From positions 1-41,970 of the forward strand of contig JAFYIZ010000037.1 in the NCBI GenBank assembly GCA_017538365.1: a stretch of 41,970 nt of DNA, given 5' to 3'. Positions within the stretch are counted from its first letter, which is position 1. Every line of letters starts with the position of its first letter. Position numbers and translations under genes: made by a program. This DNA is from a bacterium (GTDB lineage Bacteria > UBP6 > UBA1177). The notes beneath the pieces were generated by a model that did no database searches, was not told where the DNA came from, and saw only the letters and a list, made by a program, of their open reading frames with translations. Below are positions 23,316-31,658 of the stretch, in pieces.

Positions 23316-24758
23316 ATGATTGACAAGCACAGACTGGAATATACGGAATGCGATTTTAAGCGCGAAGTAGAGCGGACAAAAACAAAAAACTGGTTGAAAA
23401 GCGTCTGTGCGTTTGCAAACGGAATCGGCGGAATGCTTGTGTTCGGTATTGATGACAAAACAAGAGAACATGTTCCTTTAAAAGACATTCAAGGCGATAT
23501 CGAGTTCATCACTTCCTGCATAAAAGACAGAATTTCTCCGATTCCGGATTTTGTTCTTGTTCCTGATTTTACAGAAACCGGTGGAGAAATTTTGATTTTA
23601 AAAGTGCGAGGCGGTCTGAATACACCTTATTATCTGACAGAAGGCTCCAACAAAATCACTTTTATCCGCGCCGGCAGCTCAACTGTTCAGGCTGACACTC
23701 CGATTCTGCACGAACTGATACTCAAAGGCACGAACAGAACCTGGGACACGTTAAAATCTGAATACAAAGCAAAAGATTTCAGTTTCACCTTCCTTGAATC
23801 AATGTTTTACAACAAAACAGGCGGCAGAATCTCCGAAAGCGATTTTTATTCTTTCGGACTCGTAACAAAAGACGGTTTTCTTACAAACACAGGCGCGTTG
23901 TTTGCGGATTTCTGCCCTTTCAGGCATTCCAGAATTTTCTGCACGCGATGGAACGGACTTTCCAAAGCTCCGTCAAATATTGATGCACTTGACGACAAGG
24001 AATACAGCGGAAATATCCTGCAGCTTCTTGGCGAAGGAGAAGGTTTCATAAAGCTGTACAACCAGAAAATCTGGTATAAAACAGCAAACTCAAGAGTCGA
24101 AAAAGAAAATTTTCCGGAGCGTGCGATCCATGAAATAATTGTCAATGCTCTTGTTCACAGGGATTACGGAGTGCTTGGCAGCGAAATTCATATCGATATT
24201 TTTGATGACAGAGTCGAAATTCAGAATCCTGGCGGAATGTATGACGGTATTCCGGTGCAGTTTCAGAATTTGGAAAATGTCGTTTCTACAAGAAGAAATC
24301 CGGTCATCGCAGACATAATGAGCAGAATGAATCTCATGGAACGGCGCGGCAGCGGGTTCCGGAAAATCATGGATGCTGTAAAGTTTGCTCCAGATTTCAA
24401 GGTGGAAACATTGCCTTCGTTTCATTCCACTGCATACACTTTCACTGCTGAAATCAAAAACATGAATTATACAAAATCCGATGTTGGCGGATTAAATGAT
24501 AGGATAAATGATAGAATAAATGATAGGATAAATGATAGGATAAATGATAGAATAAATGATAGGATAAAATTATCTGATACTGAATTGCTGATACTGAGTG
24601 AAATCTCAAAAAATACTTCGGTTACTATTTATGAACTTGTGGAAATCACAGGATTTTCTGCACCAACAGTGAACAGAGCATTGAAAGTGCTTCAGCAAAA
24701 TAATATTATTGCCCGTGTCGGGGCAAAGAAAAACGGTTACTGGAAGATATTGGTCTGA
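23316..24758 (+). CDS. AlbA_2 (Schlafen-like) / HATPase_c_4 transcriptional regulator-type protein with NDRI repeat
   Basis: 480 residues. N-terminal ~1-125 is an AlbA_2/Schlafen domain (LEYTECDFKREV, VCAFANGIGGMLVFGIDD, FIRAGSST). Residues ~250-390 form a GHKL-type ATPase-like domain (AIHEIIVNALVHRDYGVLG, DDRVEIQNPGGM, MERRGSGFRKIMD). A winged-helix follows at ~420-480 (TIYELVEITGFSAPTVNRALKVL). Such proteins are common, often described as ATP-dependent DNA-binding regulators, and their role is mostly unknown; some sit in defence islands. Between ATPase and winged helix, six tandem NDRI units form a hinge. The start codon has a weak ribosome site (AACGG). It is flanked by two 34-bp direct repeats and AT-rich DNA, suggesting acquisition. 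Confidence 0.82.
   Translation: MIDKHRLEYTECDFKREVERTKTKNWLKSVCAFANGIGGMLVFGIDDKTREHVPLKDIQGDIEFITSCIKDRISPIPDFVLVPDFTETGGEILILKVRGGLNTPYYLTEGSNKITFIRAGSSTVQADTPILHELILKGTNRTWDTLKSEYKAKDFSFTFLESMFYNKTGGRISESDFYSFGLVTKDGFLTNTGALFADFCPFRHSRIFCTRWNGLSKAPSNIDALDDKEYSGNILQLLGEGEGFIKLYNQKIWYKTANSRVEKENFPERAIHEIIVNALVHRDYGVLGSEIHIDIFDDRVEIQNPGGMYDGIPVQFQNLENVVSTRRNPVIADIMSRMNLMERRGSGFRKIMDAVKFAPDFKVETLPSFHSTAYTFTAEIKNMNYTKSDVGGLNDRINDRINDRINDRINDRINDRIKLSDTELLILSEISKNTSVTIYELVEITGFSAPTVNRALKVLQQNNIIARVGAKKNGYWKILV
24495..24566 (+). repeat. Six 12-bp tandem units (NDRI)
   Basis: Six copies of AATGATAGRATA, the only differences being G/A at one position (R). The period of 12 keeps the frame. They encode an alternating-charge linker between the ATPase-like and winged-helix domains. 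Confidence 0.95.
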
Positions 24759-24780
24759 ACTGCCCGAAGGAATAAATTAC

Positions 24781-24814
24781 AAATCCGACGGCTGTTCGAT
24801 GCTGTTTGTCTAAA
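24781..24814 (+). repeat. 34-bp repeat, copy right of the Schlafen-type gene
   Basis: Direct copy of 23003-23036 with two substitutions, placed 22 nt after the stop codon. Confidence 0.8.
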
Positions 24815-24875
24815 AGTTTCTTTTTTCCTCAATTTCCTTATCATAATTCGTTCATTTGCCGAAACGGAGGCTGAT

Positions 24876-24977
24876 ATGCGGAAACATTTGACGGGACAAC
24901 AATTTTTCCTTATGGCTTCGAATTTGAAGGGAAATGGCTGCTTTATCAAAAAAGGAGTTCGGATCCTTTCATTTTGA
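24876..24977 (+). CDS. Possible 33-residue small protein
   Basis: A short frame of 33 codons, ATG 24876 to TGA 24975-24977, with a strong GGAGG site 6 nt upstream. The product is basic (MRKHLTGQQFF ... FIKKGVRILSF) with no membrane segment and no recognised family. It lies between the 34-bp repeat and the next gene. The good ribosome site is the only evidence; it could be a leader peptide or a gene remnant. Confidence 0.3.
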   Translation: MRKHLTGQQFFLMASNLKGNGCFIKKGVRILSF

Positions 24978-25045
24978 GTGATATGAAATGTTATTGCAGG
25001 GCGAGGGCGTGTGTTGTGTTTAAAATGTTTTTTGTGGAGTCTGTC

Positions 25046-25627
25046 ATGAAAAACTATCGAAATATCTTAACGATCAGTCTTCTTTGCTTTATTTTTTCTT
25101 CATGGTTCGGGTTGTATGCCGAGGAGAAAGAAGACGCTCTGAAAGTAGATAGTGTTAATAGTGTCAAAAATGAAAATTCAGATGAAAAGTGGTGGTATCT
25201 TCAACCTAATATTGGATTTTTGATTGGTTATCCTGTTGGTCTGACACTTAATGCTGGATTAGATTTTAATGTTCGCGTTGTTGAGATGTTTCACATCGGT
25301 TTTAATGCAGAACTCAGGCTGGCTAAGATTGCTCCTAAAGAAGAAACCATTGCATTGGGTGTTCCGTTGAAATTACGTCCTATAGTGCCGATTTCCGTTG
25401 ATAACAAGTTTTTAAAAATTTGTGCCTTTTGGTTTGCAGGAGGTATAAATTTAATATTTGACGTGCCTGTGCACGAAGATGCCTCTTATTTTTTTCAGAA
25501 AAATTTTATATATGGTTTCGGAATTGATTTGATTTTTAAAAATAATTTGGTGTTAAGATTGGGCGCAGAGAACTATTTCAGCGACTATTATCCTAACTTG
25601 CTTGTCGCTTTAGGGTATAGATTTTAA
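25046..25627 (+). CDS. Putative outer-membrane beta-barrel protein, unrecognised
   Basis: 193 residues from ATG 25046, chosen because GGAG precedes it and a typical signal peptide begins there (MKNYRNILTIS, hydrophobic core, cleavage near LYA|EE); an in-frame ATG at 24974 would put 24 unrelated residues before it. The mature part is acidic for ~25 residues, then shows alternating hydrophobic/polar strands with Gly turns (GFLIGYPVGLTLNAGLDFNVRVVE, HIGFNAELRLAK, FGIDLIFKNNLVLRLG) and ends in YRF. A terminal aromatic is the normal signal for beta-barrel insertion. About eight strands can be drawn. Function unknown; the gene is lower in GC than its neighbours. Confidence 0.6.
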   Translation: MKNYRNILTISLLCFIFSSWFGLYAEEKEDALKVDSVNSVKNENSDEKWWYLQPNIGFLIGYPVGLTLNAGLDFNVRVVEMFHIGFNAELRLAKIAPKEETIALGVPLKLRPIVPISVDNKFLKICAFWFAGGINLIFDVPVHEDASYFFQKNFIYGFGIDLIFKNNLVLRLGAENYFSDYYPNLLVALGYRF

Positions 25628-25663
25628 AGCAACGAACGCCCTCGTCGCTAAAGCGCCACCGGA

Positions 25664-25686
25664 TCAACTTGCCACCGGCAACTTGA
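25664..25686. repeat. Near-perfect inverted repeat between the barrel gene and the UvrA-like gene
   Basis: Arms TCAACTTGCC (25664-25673) and GGCAACTTGA (25677-25686), one mismatch, ACC loop. There is no T-run, so it would be a weak terminator. It overlaps the proposed -35 of the next gene. Confidence 0.5.
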
Positions 25687-25711
25687 TTCTAACTTAGAGG
25701 GAGAATAAAAG
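25683..25711 (+). promoter_or_regulatory. Possible promoter of the UvrA-like gene
   Basis: TTGATT (25683-25688), 17 nt, TAAAAG (25706-25711), followed by TTTTGGAGG. The -10 is so close to the start that the leader would be only a few bases, and the ribosome site GGAGG would lie at the very 5' end. Confidence 0.35.
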
Positions 25712-25724
25712 TTTTGGAGGTCCA

Positions 25725-28700
25725 ATGAACATAAAAATTCAAAACTGCACTGAAAACAACCTTAAAAACGTCAGTGTCGAGTTCGAAAAGGGAAAATTCA
25801 CGGTAGTGACCGGAGTTTCGGGCAGCGGCAAGTCGTCGCTTGTCTACAACACGCTTTTCAAGGAGTCTCAGCGACTCTATCTTTCGTCGTTTCCGGCATG
25901 GCACAGGAAGTTTTTCGGTGTCACGAAAAAGCCTGATGTAGAGCGGATAAGCGGTCTTGATGCCTGTGTCGCAGTCGATCAGCGGGCGGATGTTGCCAAT
26001 TCCATGTCGACAGTAGGCACTTTTTCCGGAATTTATGACCTTCTGCGAGTTCTTTTTGCGCGTCACGCCGGTGTTTCACGCTCAGTTTTTTCATTCAATT
26101 CGGCTTTGGGTGCATGTGAGGCGTGCAAAGGCTACGGAGTTGAAGATTTTCTCGATTACGAACTCATAATCGCCGATAAAACCAAGTCAATCCGCGACCG
26201 TGCTTTGAAAATAACGGCTCCCAACGGCTACATAATCTATTCGCAGGTGACGCTTGATGTTCTCGACGAAGTTTGCCGCGCTCACGGTTTTTCAGTCGAT
26301 ACGCCGCTTTGCGACCTCGCTGACGAGCAGATGAAAGTTCTCTTTTTCGGAAGTGAAAAGATCAAAGTTCCTTTCGGCAAACACACTCTTGAAAGCCGCA
26401 TGAAATGGACGGGTATCACAGCAAAACCGCGTGAAGAGGGCTATTACAAAGGGATAATCAACGTGATGGCGGAGATTTTAAAAAGAGACAGAAACCCCAA
26501 CATTCTCCGTTTTGTCCGCTCAGTTCCGTGCAGCAAGTGTCACGGTTCCCGCCTGAACGAAAAGGCGTTGGAAGTGCTTTTTGCTCATAAAAATATCGCT
26601 GAACTCTGCGAAATGACTCTCGCTGATCTCGCCGTTTTCCTTGAAAATGCAAAAAGTGAGGCAAATGAGGCTGAAAATAAAATAATAAATGAAATCAACA
26701 GGTTGCTTTCAGAACTCATAAACATAGGGCTCGGTTCGCTCACTCTTTCAATGCCTTCCGGAGATTTGAAATCAAGCGAGATCCAGCGCATTAGGATAGC
26801 GGGCGCGGCATCGAGTACGCTAAAGGGAACGACTTTCGTTTTTGACGAGCCGAGCATAGGCTTGAGCCGCAGCGAGCTTGCCAACGTCTTGAATCTGCTC
26901 ATAAAAATCAGAGACAACGGAAACACTGTTATCGCAGTCGAGCACGATCTTGACGCCATTCTTATGGCTGACAACATCGTCGAGACTGGGCCCGGCGGCG
27001 GTGTAAACGGCGGAAAGATCCTTTTTTCGGGAAGTGTTGAAGATTTTTTGAAAAATGCCGAAACACTTGAAACTCCGACGTCTATTGCTCTCAAAAAATA
27101 CCGCGGCACTGTGACAGAAATGCGTCCATGCGAAAAAATCATCGAAGGCGCTCTCAATGCGATAAGCGGGAAAACCTCTTTTGAAAAGCGGAATTTTGTT
27201 GAACGCTACATTAAAGAACTGAAAGAAAAATCAATAAGTTATGAGAAAATAGAAAGAAGCCCGATAGGGCGCACATCCAGATCGAATCCGGCGACTTACA
27301 CAGGGATATTCGATAAGATCAGAGACCTTTTCGCGGCAACCGAAGAAGCCAAAAAACGCGGCTTTTCAAAATCACATTTTTCATTCAACGGTGAGTCGGG
27401 CAGATGCCCCAAATGCGAGGGCGGCGGCGTAATTGAGACGGGAATGAAGTTCATGGGAAGCGTGACTACCGTCTGCGATGTATGCAACGGAAAACGCTTC
27501 ATTGACGAAGTTCTGGAAGTGAAGCTGAACGGCCTTTCGGTTTATGACGTCCTTAACCTTTCGATTTCGCAGGCACTTGTTTTTTTTAAGGAAAATAAGC
27601 AAGTGGCTAAAACTATCGACATAATGGAGCGCCTCGGAATCGGTTACCTGCTTTTAGGTCAGCCGTCATCAACGCTTTCGGGAGGAGAAGCGCAGCGGAT
27701 AAAACTCGCTCTCTGGCTTTCAAAGATAAAGGAAAATTCGGTTCTGATCTTCGAAGAGCCGACAGCCGGGCTTCACCCCGAAGATATCGAAAAATTCGTT
27801 GCGATTTTGAAAAGTGTAACAAAATCGGGCGTAACGGTCGTTGCGACTGAAAACAATCCAGTGTTTTTAAGACTTGCCGACAGCGTCATCAGTTTCGGCG
27901 ACGATGAGCGTTTTTCGGCTGAAAAAGTTGTGGCTAAAGAGGGAAATTACGAAGCAGAACTTGCAAAAGAGATTGTTCTCAAAAATGTTGAAACGCACAA
28001 TCTGAAAAATATTGATCTGCACATAAAACCCAATAAATTCAATGTGATAAGCGGAATTTCGGGAAGCGGGAAGACGAGCCTTGCATTTGATACACTTTTT
28101 GTAGAAAGCATCAAGGCGGTTATGTCGGGAGTTTCGCCCTACGTCAAAACTTTTCTTTTGGGCAAAAATCAAAGCAGTGCCGCAAAGTGCGAAGGACTCA
28201 GGGCCGGAGTAGGCGTTTCGGCGAAATTTTCATACTCGGGAGTGCGCTCGACTGTAGGAACTGTGAGCGGAATATATGAATTTGTGAGAATGCTTTTCTC
28301 GCGTGCCGGCAAAGACGCAAACGGCGAAAACTGCACTTTTACTGCTGGAGATTTTTCATTTAATTCCGAAAAAGGTGCCTGCGCAAAATGCTCGGGAACG
28401 GGCTTTATTTTAGGCTGCGACATCAAAAAACTTCAAATAAATCCTGAACTTTCATTCGCTGACGGCGCGCTTGCGGCAACGAAGCAGGGGCGTTTCTACG
28501 GTGACAAAGACGGGCAGTTCATCCACACCCTTTTTGCCGCGGGAGAAAAATTAGGAATCGATTTTTCAAAGCCTGTCAAAGAACTTTCGCCGCGTGAATT
28601 TGATATCGCGATGTTCGGCGCGGGGGATGAAATTTTCGACATAAACTGGGAATACAAGCGTGGAAATGTCGAAGGAACACACTCTTTCAAAGGAAAGTGG

Positions 28701-30284
28701 ATCGGTTTTGCAAACCTCATAACCGATGAATATTACAGGTCTTCGGGCAACAAAAACGAAGAAGAACTTTTCTCTCTGATGGGGGAGACTGTCTGCCCTG
28801 AATGCTTTGGAAAAAGGCTCAAAAAAGAGCTTCTTGCTGTGAAATTTGCAGGGATCACGATCGATGAATTCTGCGAAAAACCGGTTACTGAGATAAAAAA
28901 ATTCCTCGATTCGTTCGAGACTCAGGATGAGCGCGAGCGGGAAATCTTTCTTAGAGTCAAAGCTGAAATTTATGGAAAAATCAATAAAATCATACTCTTA
29001 GGTTTAGGACACCTGACACTTGCGCGTGCCGCTTCAACTCTTTCGACCGGTGAAAGGGAAAGACTCAGGCTTATCAAAAGTTCAGCCGATGACCTGCAGA
29101 ATCTGATATACGTCGTTGACGAGCCGAGCCGCGGACTTCACCCGATAGAATGCGAAAACATGGCGAAACTGCTTAAGGAAACGGCGGCAAACGGAAACAC
29201 CGTCGTTGCAGTCGAGCATGTTCCCGAAATAATAAAGTATGCAGACCACATAATCGAAATGGGGCCCGGAAGCGGGGATGCCGGCGGAAAAATCGTTTTT
29301 GAAGGCGACTATGATTCTTTAATAAAATCTGACTGTTACACAGCAAAAGCACTTAACTTCAAACTGATTTTGAAAGAAAATAATTTTTCGGATTTCATAA
29401 CCCTTTCAAACATTTCGGAAAACAACCTGAAAAACATCACCGTTTCGATTCCGCTCGGCAAAACGACAGTCATTTCGGGCGTTTCTGGAAGCGGCAAAAC
29501 GACTTTGATAAAGTATTTGTCAGAAAATATCAGCGGTTATCCCGTATTTTTTGATAGATGCGGACTTGACAGTGCCACCGGCGGCTCTTCGAACATCGCA
29601 TCATTTTCAGGGTGCTACGACAAAATAAAGAAAAAATTTGGAAAGAGTTTCAAGATCACGAAAAACGACATCTGCAAAACCTGCAAAGGAACAGGAAAAA
29701 ACTCCGTTTCGATGGATTTCCTCGGAAATGTTGAGCATTTCTGCGCCGACTGCAACGGAACGGGATTCGCAGAAAACATCCTTTCATTCAGATATAAAGA
29801 AAAGAATATCGCAGAAATTTTGGATATGGAAATAGGCACCGCGGCTGAATTTTTCAGCGACGATCCCGCGATTTTCAAACTGCTCGACACTTTTGTGAAG
29901 TGCGGACTGCACTATTTGAAACTGAGCCAGCAGGTCTCGACCCTTTCAAGCGGAGAACTCATGCGGCTCAATTTCGCCGTCAGTTTCGCGGCATTCAACG
30001 CCGAAAAGAGCAGAAACGGAATCTTCATTTTCGACGAACCGAGCAGCGGACTCCATTTCTGCGATGTCGAAAAACTTCTCGAAATGTTCAAAACCCTCAA
30101 TGATTCCGGCAATACCGTCATAATTGCCGAACACAGAAGCCAGATAATTGCAAGCGCCGACTACGTCATTGATTTAGGCCCTGGCAGCGGGGAAAACGGC
30201 GGAAACGTCGTATTTCAGGGCGAAGTCAGAGACCTTGTCAACTGCGCTGAATCTGTGACGGGAAAAATGATAAAAAACTTATAA
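25725..30284 (+). CDS. Giant tandem UvrA-like ABC ATPase (four ABC modules, no UvrB-binding domain)
   Basis: 1519 residues against ~940 for normal UvrA. Two UvrA-like halves are joined. Module 1: Walker A GVSGSGKSS (~30-38), Walker B FVFDEP (~371-376), signature eroded to SGDLKSSEIQR. Module 2: no Walker A, intact LSGGEAQRIKLA (~651), Walker B IFEEP. Module 3: SGISGSGKTS (~776), LSTGERERLRL, VDEPSRGLHP. Module 4: SGVSGSGKTT (~1251), LSSGELMRLNF, FIFDEPSSGLH. Zinc-type CxxC pairs lie at ~131/134, 269/272, 561/564, 584/587, 886/889, 1024/1027, 1317/1320 and 1340/1343. After LLRVLFAR (~106-113) the chain runs at once into FSFNSALGACEACKGYG, so the UvrB-binding domain of true UvrA is missing; the same holds at ~855-890. 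It therefore resembles UvrA2-type proteins more than a repair UvrA. Confidence 0.9.
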   Translation: MNIKIQNCTENNLKNVSVEFEKGKFTVVTGVSGSGKSSLVYNTLFKESQRLYLSSFPAWHRKFFGVTKKPDVERISGLDACVAVDQRADVANSMSTVGTFSGIYDLLRVLFARHAGVSRSVFSFNSALGACEACKGYGVEDFLDYELIIADKTKSIRDRALKITAPNGYIIYSQVTLDVLDEVCRAHGFSVDTPLCDLADEQMKVLFFGSEKIKVPFGKHTLESRMKWTGITAKPREEGYYKGIINVMAEILKRDRNPNILRFVRSVPCSKCHGSRLNEKALEVLFAHKNIAELCEMTLADLAVFLENAKSEANEAENKIINEINRLLSELINIGLGSLTLSMPSGDLKSSEIQRIRIAGAASSTLKGTTFVFDEPSIGLSRSELANVLNLLIKIRDNGNTVIAVEHDLDAILMADNIVETGPGGGVNGGKILFSGSVEDFLKNAETLETPTSIALKKYRGTVTEMRPCEKIIEGALNAISGKTSFEKRNFVERYIKELKEKSISYEKIERSPIGRTSRSNPATYTGIFDKIRDLFAATEEAKKRGFSKSHFSFNGESGRCPKCEGGGVIETGMKFMGSVTTVCDVCNGKRFIDEVLEVKLNGLSVYDVLNLSISQALVFFKENKQVAKTIDIMERLGIGYLLLGQPSSTLSGGEAQRIKLALWLSKIKENSVLIFEEPTAGLHPEDIEKFVAILKSVTKSGVTVVATENNPVFLRLADSVISFGDDERFSAEKVVAKEGNYEAELAKEIVLKNVETHNLKNIDLHIKPNKFNVISGISGSGKTSLAFDTLFVESIKAVMSGVSPYVKTFLLGKNQSSAAKCEGLRAGVGVSAKFSYSGVRSTVGTVSGIYEFVRMLFSRAGKDANGENCTFTAGDFSFNSEKGACAKCSGTGFILGCDIKKLQINPELSFADGALAATKQGRFYGDKDGQFIHTLFAAGEKLGIDFSKPVKELSPREFDIAMFGAGDEIFDINWEYKRGNVEGTHSFKGKWIGFANLITDEYYRSSGNKNEEELFSLMGETVCPECFGKRLKKELLAVKFAGITIDEFCEKPVTEIKKFLDSFETQDEREREIFLRVKAEIYGKINKIILLGLGHLTLARAASTLSTGERERLRLIKSSADDLQNLIYVVDEPSRGLHPIECENMAKLLKETAANGNTVVAVEHVPEIIKYADHIIEMGPGSGDAGGKIVFEGDYDSLIKSDCYTAKALNFKLILKENNFSDFITLSNISENNLKNITVSIPLGKTTVISGVSGSGKTTLIKYLSENISGYPVFFDRCGLDSATGGSSNIASFSGCYDKIKKKFGKSFKITKNDICKTCKGTGKNSVSMDFLGNVEHFCADCNGTGFAENILSFRYKEKNIAEILDMEIGTAAEFFSDDPAIFKLLDTFVKCGLHYLKLSQQVSTLSSGELMRLNFAVSFAAFNAEKSRNGIFIFDEPSSGLHFCDVEKLLEMFKTLNDSGNTVIIAEHRSQIIASADYVIDLGPGSGENGGNVVFQGEVRDLVNCAESVTGKMIKNL

Positions 30285-30292
30285 GGAAAATC

Positions 30293-30320
30293 TTCACAAA
30301 TGAAAGCAAGCGACTATACT
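30293..30320 (+). promoter_or_regulatory. Promoter of the alpha-oxoamine synthase gene
   Basis: TTCACA (30293-30298), 16 nt, TATACT (30315-30320), then CGCCGCGTTGTTTTTT. A good match, starting just after the UvrA-like stop. Confidence 0.7.
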
Positions 30321-30371
30321 CGCCGCGTTGTTTTTTACGGTTTTTTTATAAATTGATTTAAGGAGTTCATT

Positions 30372-31586
30372 ATGACTACAAAATTGGAAAACGCTCTTAA
30401 CAATTACGTTAACGACCTCAAGGCGAAGGGAACGGCGAAAGGTGACGAAATGGTCATCACGAAGATCCTTCCTCCTGAAGGCGCAAACGGCCCGCGTTAT
30501 GTCGTCGAAGGCTACAAACAGACCTTTATCAAAATGAATTCAAACAGTTACCTCGGTCTTTCGATGAGGGACGAAGTCATCAAGGCTGAAGAAGAAGGAA
30601 CGAAGGCTTTCGGTGTCGGCCCCGGCGCTGTCCGCTTCATTTCTGGAACCCACAAAGCTCACGTTGACCTTGAAAAAAGACTTGCGAAGTTCCACGGCAG
30701 AGAGTCGGCGATGATTTTCTCGAGTGCTTATGTTACTTCGATGGGCGTTCTTTTCCCGCTTATCACAAACGAAACGGTCATCATCAGCGACGAGCTCAAC
30801 CACAACTGCATCATCAACGCGATGAAACTTGCCCGCCCGGCACTCAAACTTATCTACAAGCACAACAATATGGAAGACCTTGAAGCAAAACTTCAGGAAG
30901 CTGTCGGCAAAGGAAAGAGATGCATCGTCGTTACAGACGGCGTTTTCTCGATGAGAGGCGATTTCTGCCCGTTCGATAAATTCACCGCTATCTGCAAGAA
31001 ATATGACGACAAATTTGAAGAAGGTGTAACGACCGCTGCTGACGATTCACACGGTGTAGGCGCTTACGGCAAGACCGGAAGAGGAACCGAAGAAGTTACC
31101 GGCGCAAAAGTCGACATCCTTATCGGCACACTCGGCAAGGCTTACGGCGTAAACGGCGGTTACGTTGTCGCTTCGAAATCGGTCACCGAATTTTTGAGAC
31201 AGTCGGCTCCGATGTACATCTACTCGAACCCGATCACAGTCGGCGAGGCTTATGCGGTACTTAAAGTTCTCGACATCCTCGAGAGCGAAGAAGGCATTAA
31301 ACGCCTTGCTCACCTTGCAAGCATCACCGCAAGATTCGAAAAAGGACTTATCAACAACGGCTTTGAGACGATCCCCGGTCCGCACCCTGTAACTCCGCTC
31401 ATGGTTCGTGACACCAAAAAGACGGCAGACATCGTCGAATGGCTCACGAAGAACGGCGTTCTCGCTACGGGACTCAACTACCCGGTAGTTCCGAAGGGCG
31501 ACGAAGAGATCCGCTTCCAGATCAACGCTGACCACACCGAAGCAGATATCGACTATGTCATCAATGTTCTGAAATCGTTCAAATAA
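30372..31586 (+). CDS. PLP-dependent alpha-oxoamine synthase (Kbl/BioF/SPT-like)
   Basis: 404 residues. This fold-I family condenses an amino acid with an acyl-CoA: glycine C-acetyltransferase (Kbl), 8-amino-7-oxononanoate synthase (BioF) or serine palmitoyltransferase. Marks: NSNSYLGLS near the N-terminus, GVGPGAVRFISGTHKAHVDLE, the PLP-stacking His (~144) in ELNHN, DDSHGVGAYG (~224-232) and the Schiff-base Lys (~256) in GTLGKAYGVNGGY. A short KFEEGVTTAA insertion before DDSH is unusual. No threonine dehydrogenase or biotin gene is adjacent, so the exact reaction is open; Kbl is the nearest match by overall layout. Strong codon bias and AAGGAG site indicate high expression. Confidence 0.85.
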   Translation: MTTKLENALNNYVNDLKAKGTAKGDEMVITKILPPEGANGPRYVVEGYKQTFIKMNSNSYLGLSMRDEVIKAEEEGTKAFGVGPGAVRFISGTHKAHVDLEKRLAKFHGRESAMIFSSAYVTSMGVLFPLITNETVIISDELNHNCIINAMKLARPALKLIYKHNNMEDLEAKLQEAVGKGKRCIVVTDGVFSMRGDFCPFDKFTAICKKYDDKFEEGVTTAADDSHGVGAYGKTGRGTEEVTGAKVDILIGTLGKAYGVNGGYVVASKSVTEFLRQSAPMYIYSNPITVGEAYAVLKVLDILESEEGIKRLAHLASITARFEKGLINNGFETIPGPHPVTPLMVRDTKKTADIVEWLTKNGVLATGLNYPVVPKGDEEIRFQINADHTEADIDYVINVLKSFK

Positions 31587-31599
31587 TTCATTCCCTTTC

Positions 31600-31627
31600 T
31601 TGCATTTTCTTCTTTAAACATTAAAAT
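31600..31627 (+). promoter_or_regulatory. Promoter of the DUF1566 lipoprotein gene
   Basis: TTGCAT (31600-31605), 16 nt, TAAAAT (31622-31627), then CCTTACGTTTTTTG. The start codon follows 31 nt later behind GAGGTG. Confidence 0.6.
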
Positions 31628-31658
31628 CCTTACGTTTTTTGTTTTAATGAGGTGAAAA

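Noticed and set aside
25725-30284. Two adjacent uvrA genes merged by a lost stop codon
   Set aside because: The modules join smoothly, with no remnant start or ribosome site at the ~740-residue junction, and both halves share the same missing domain, so a true fused protein is more likely.
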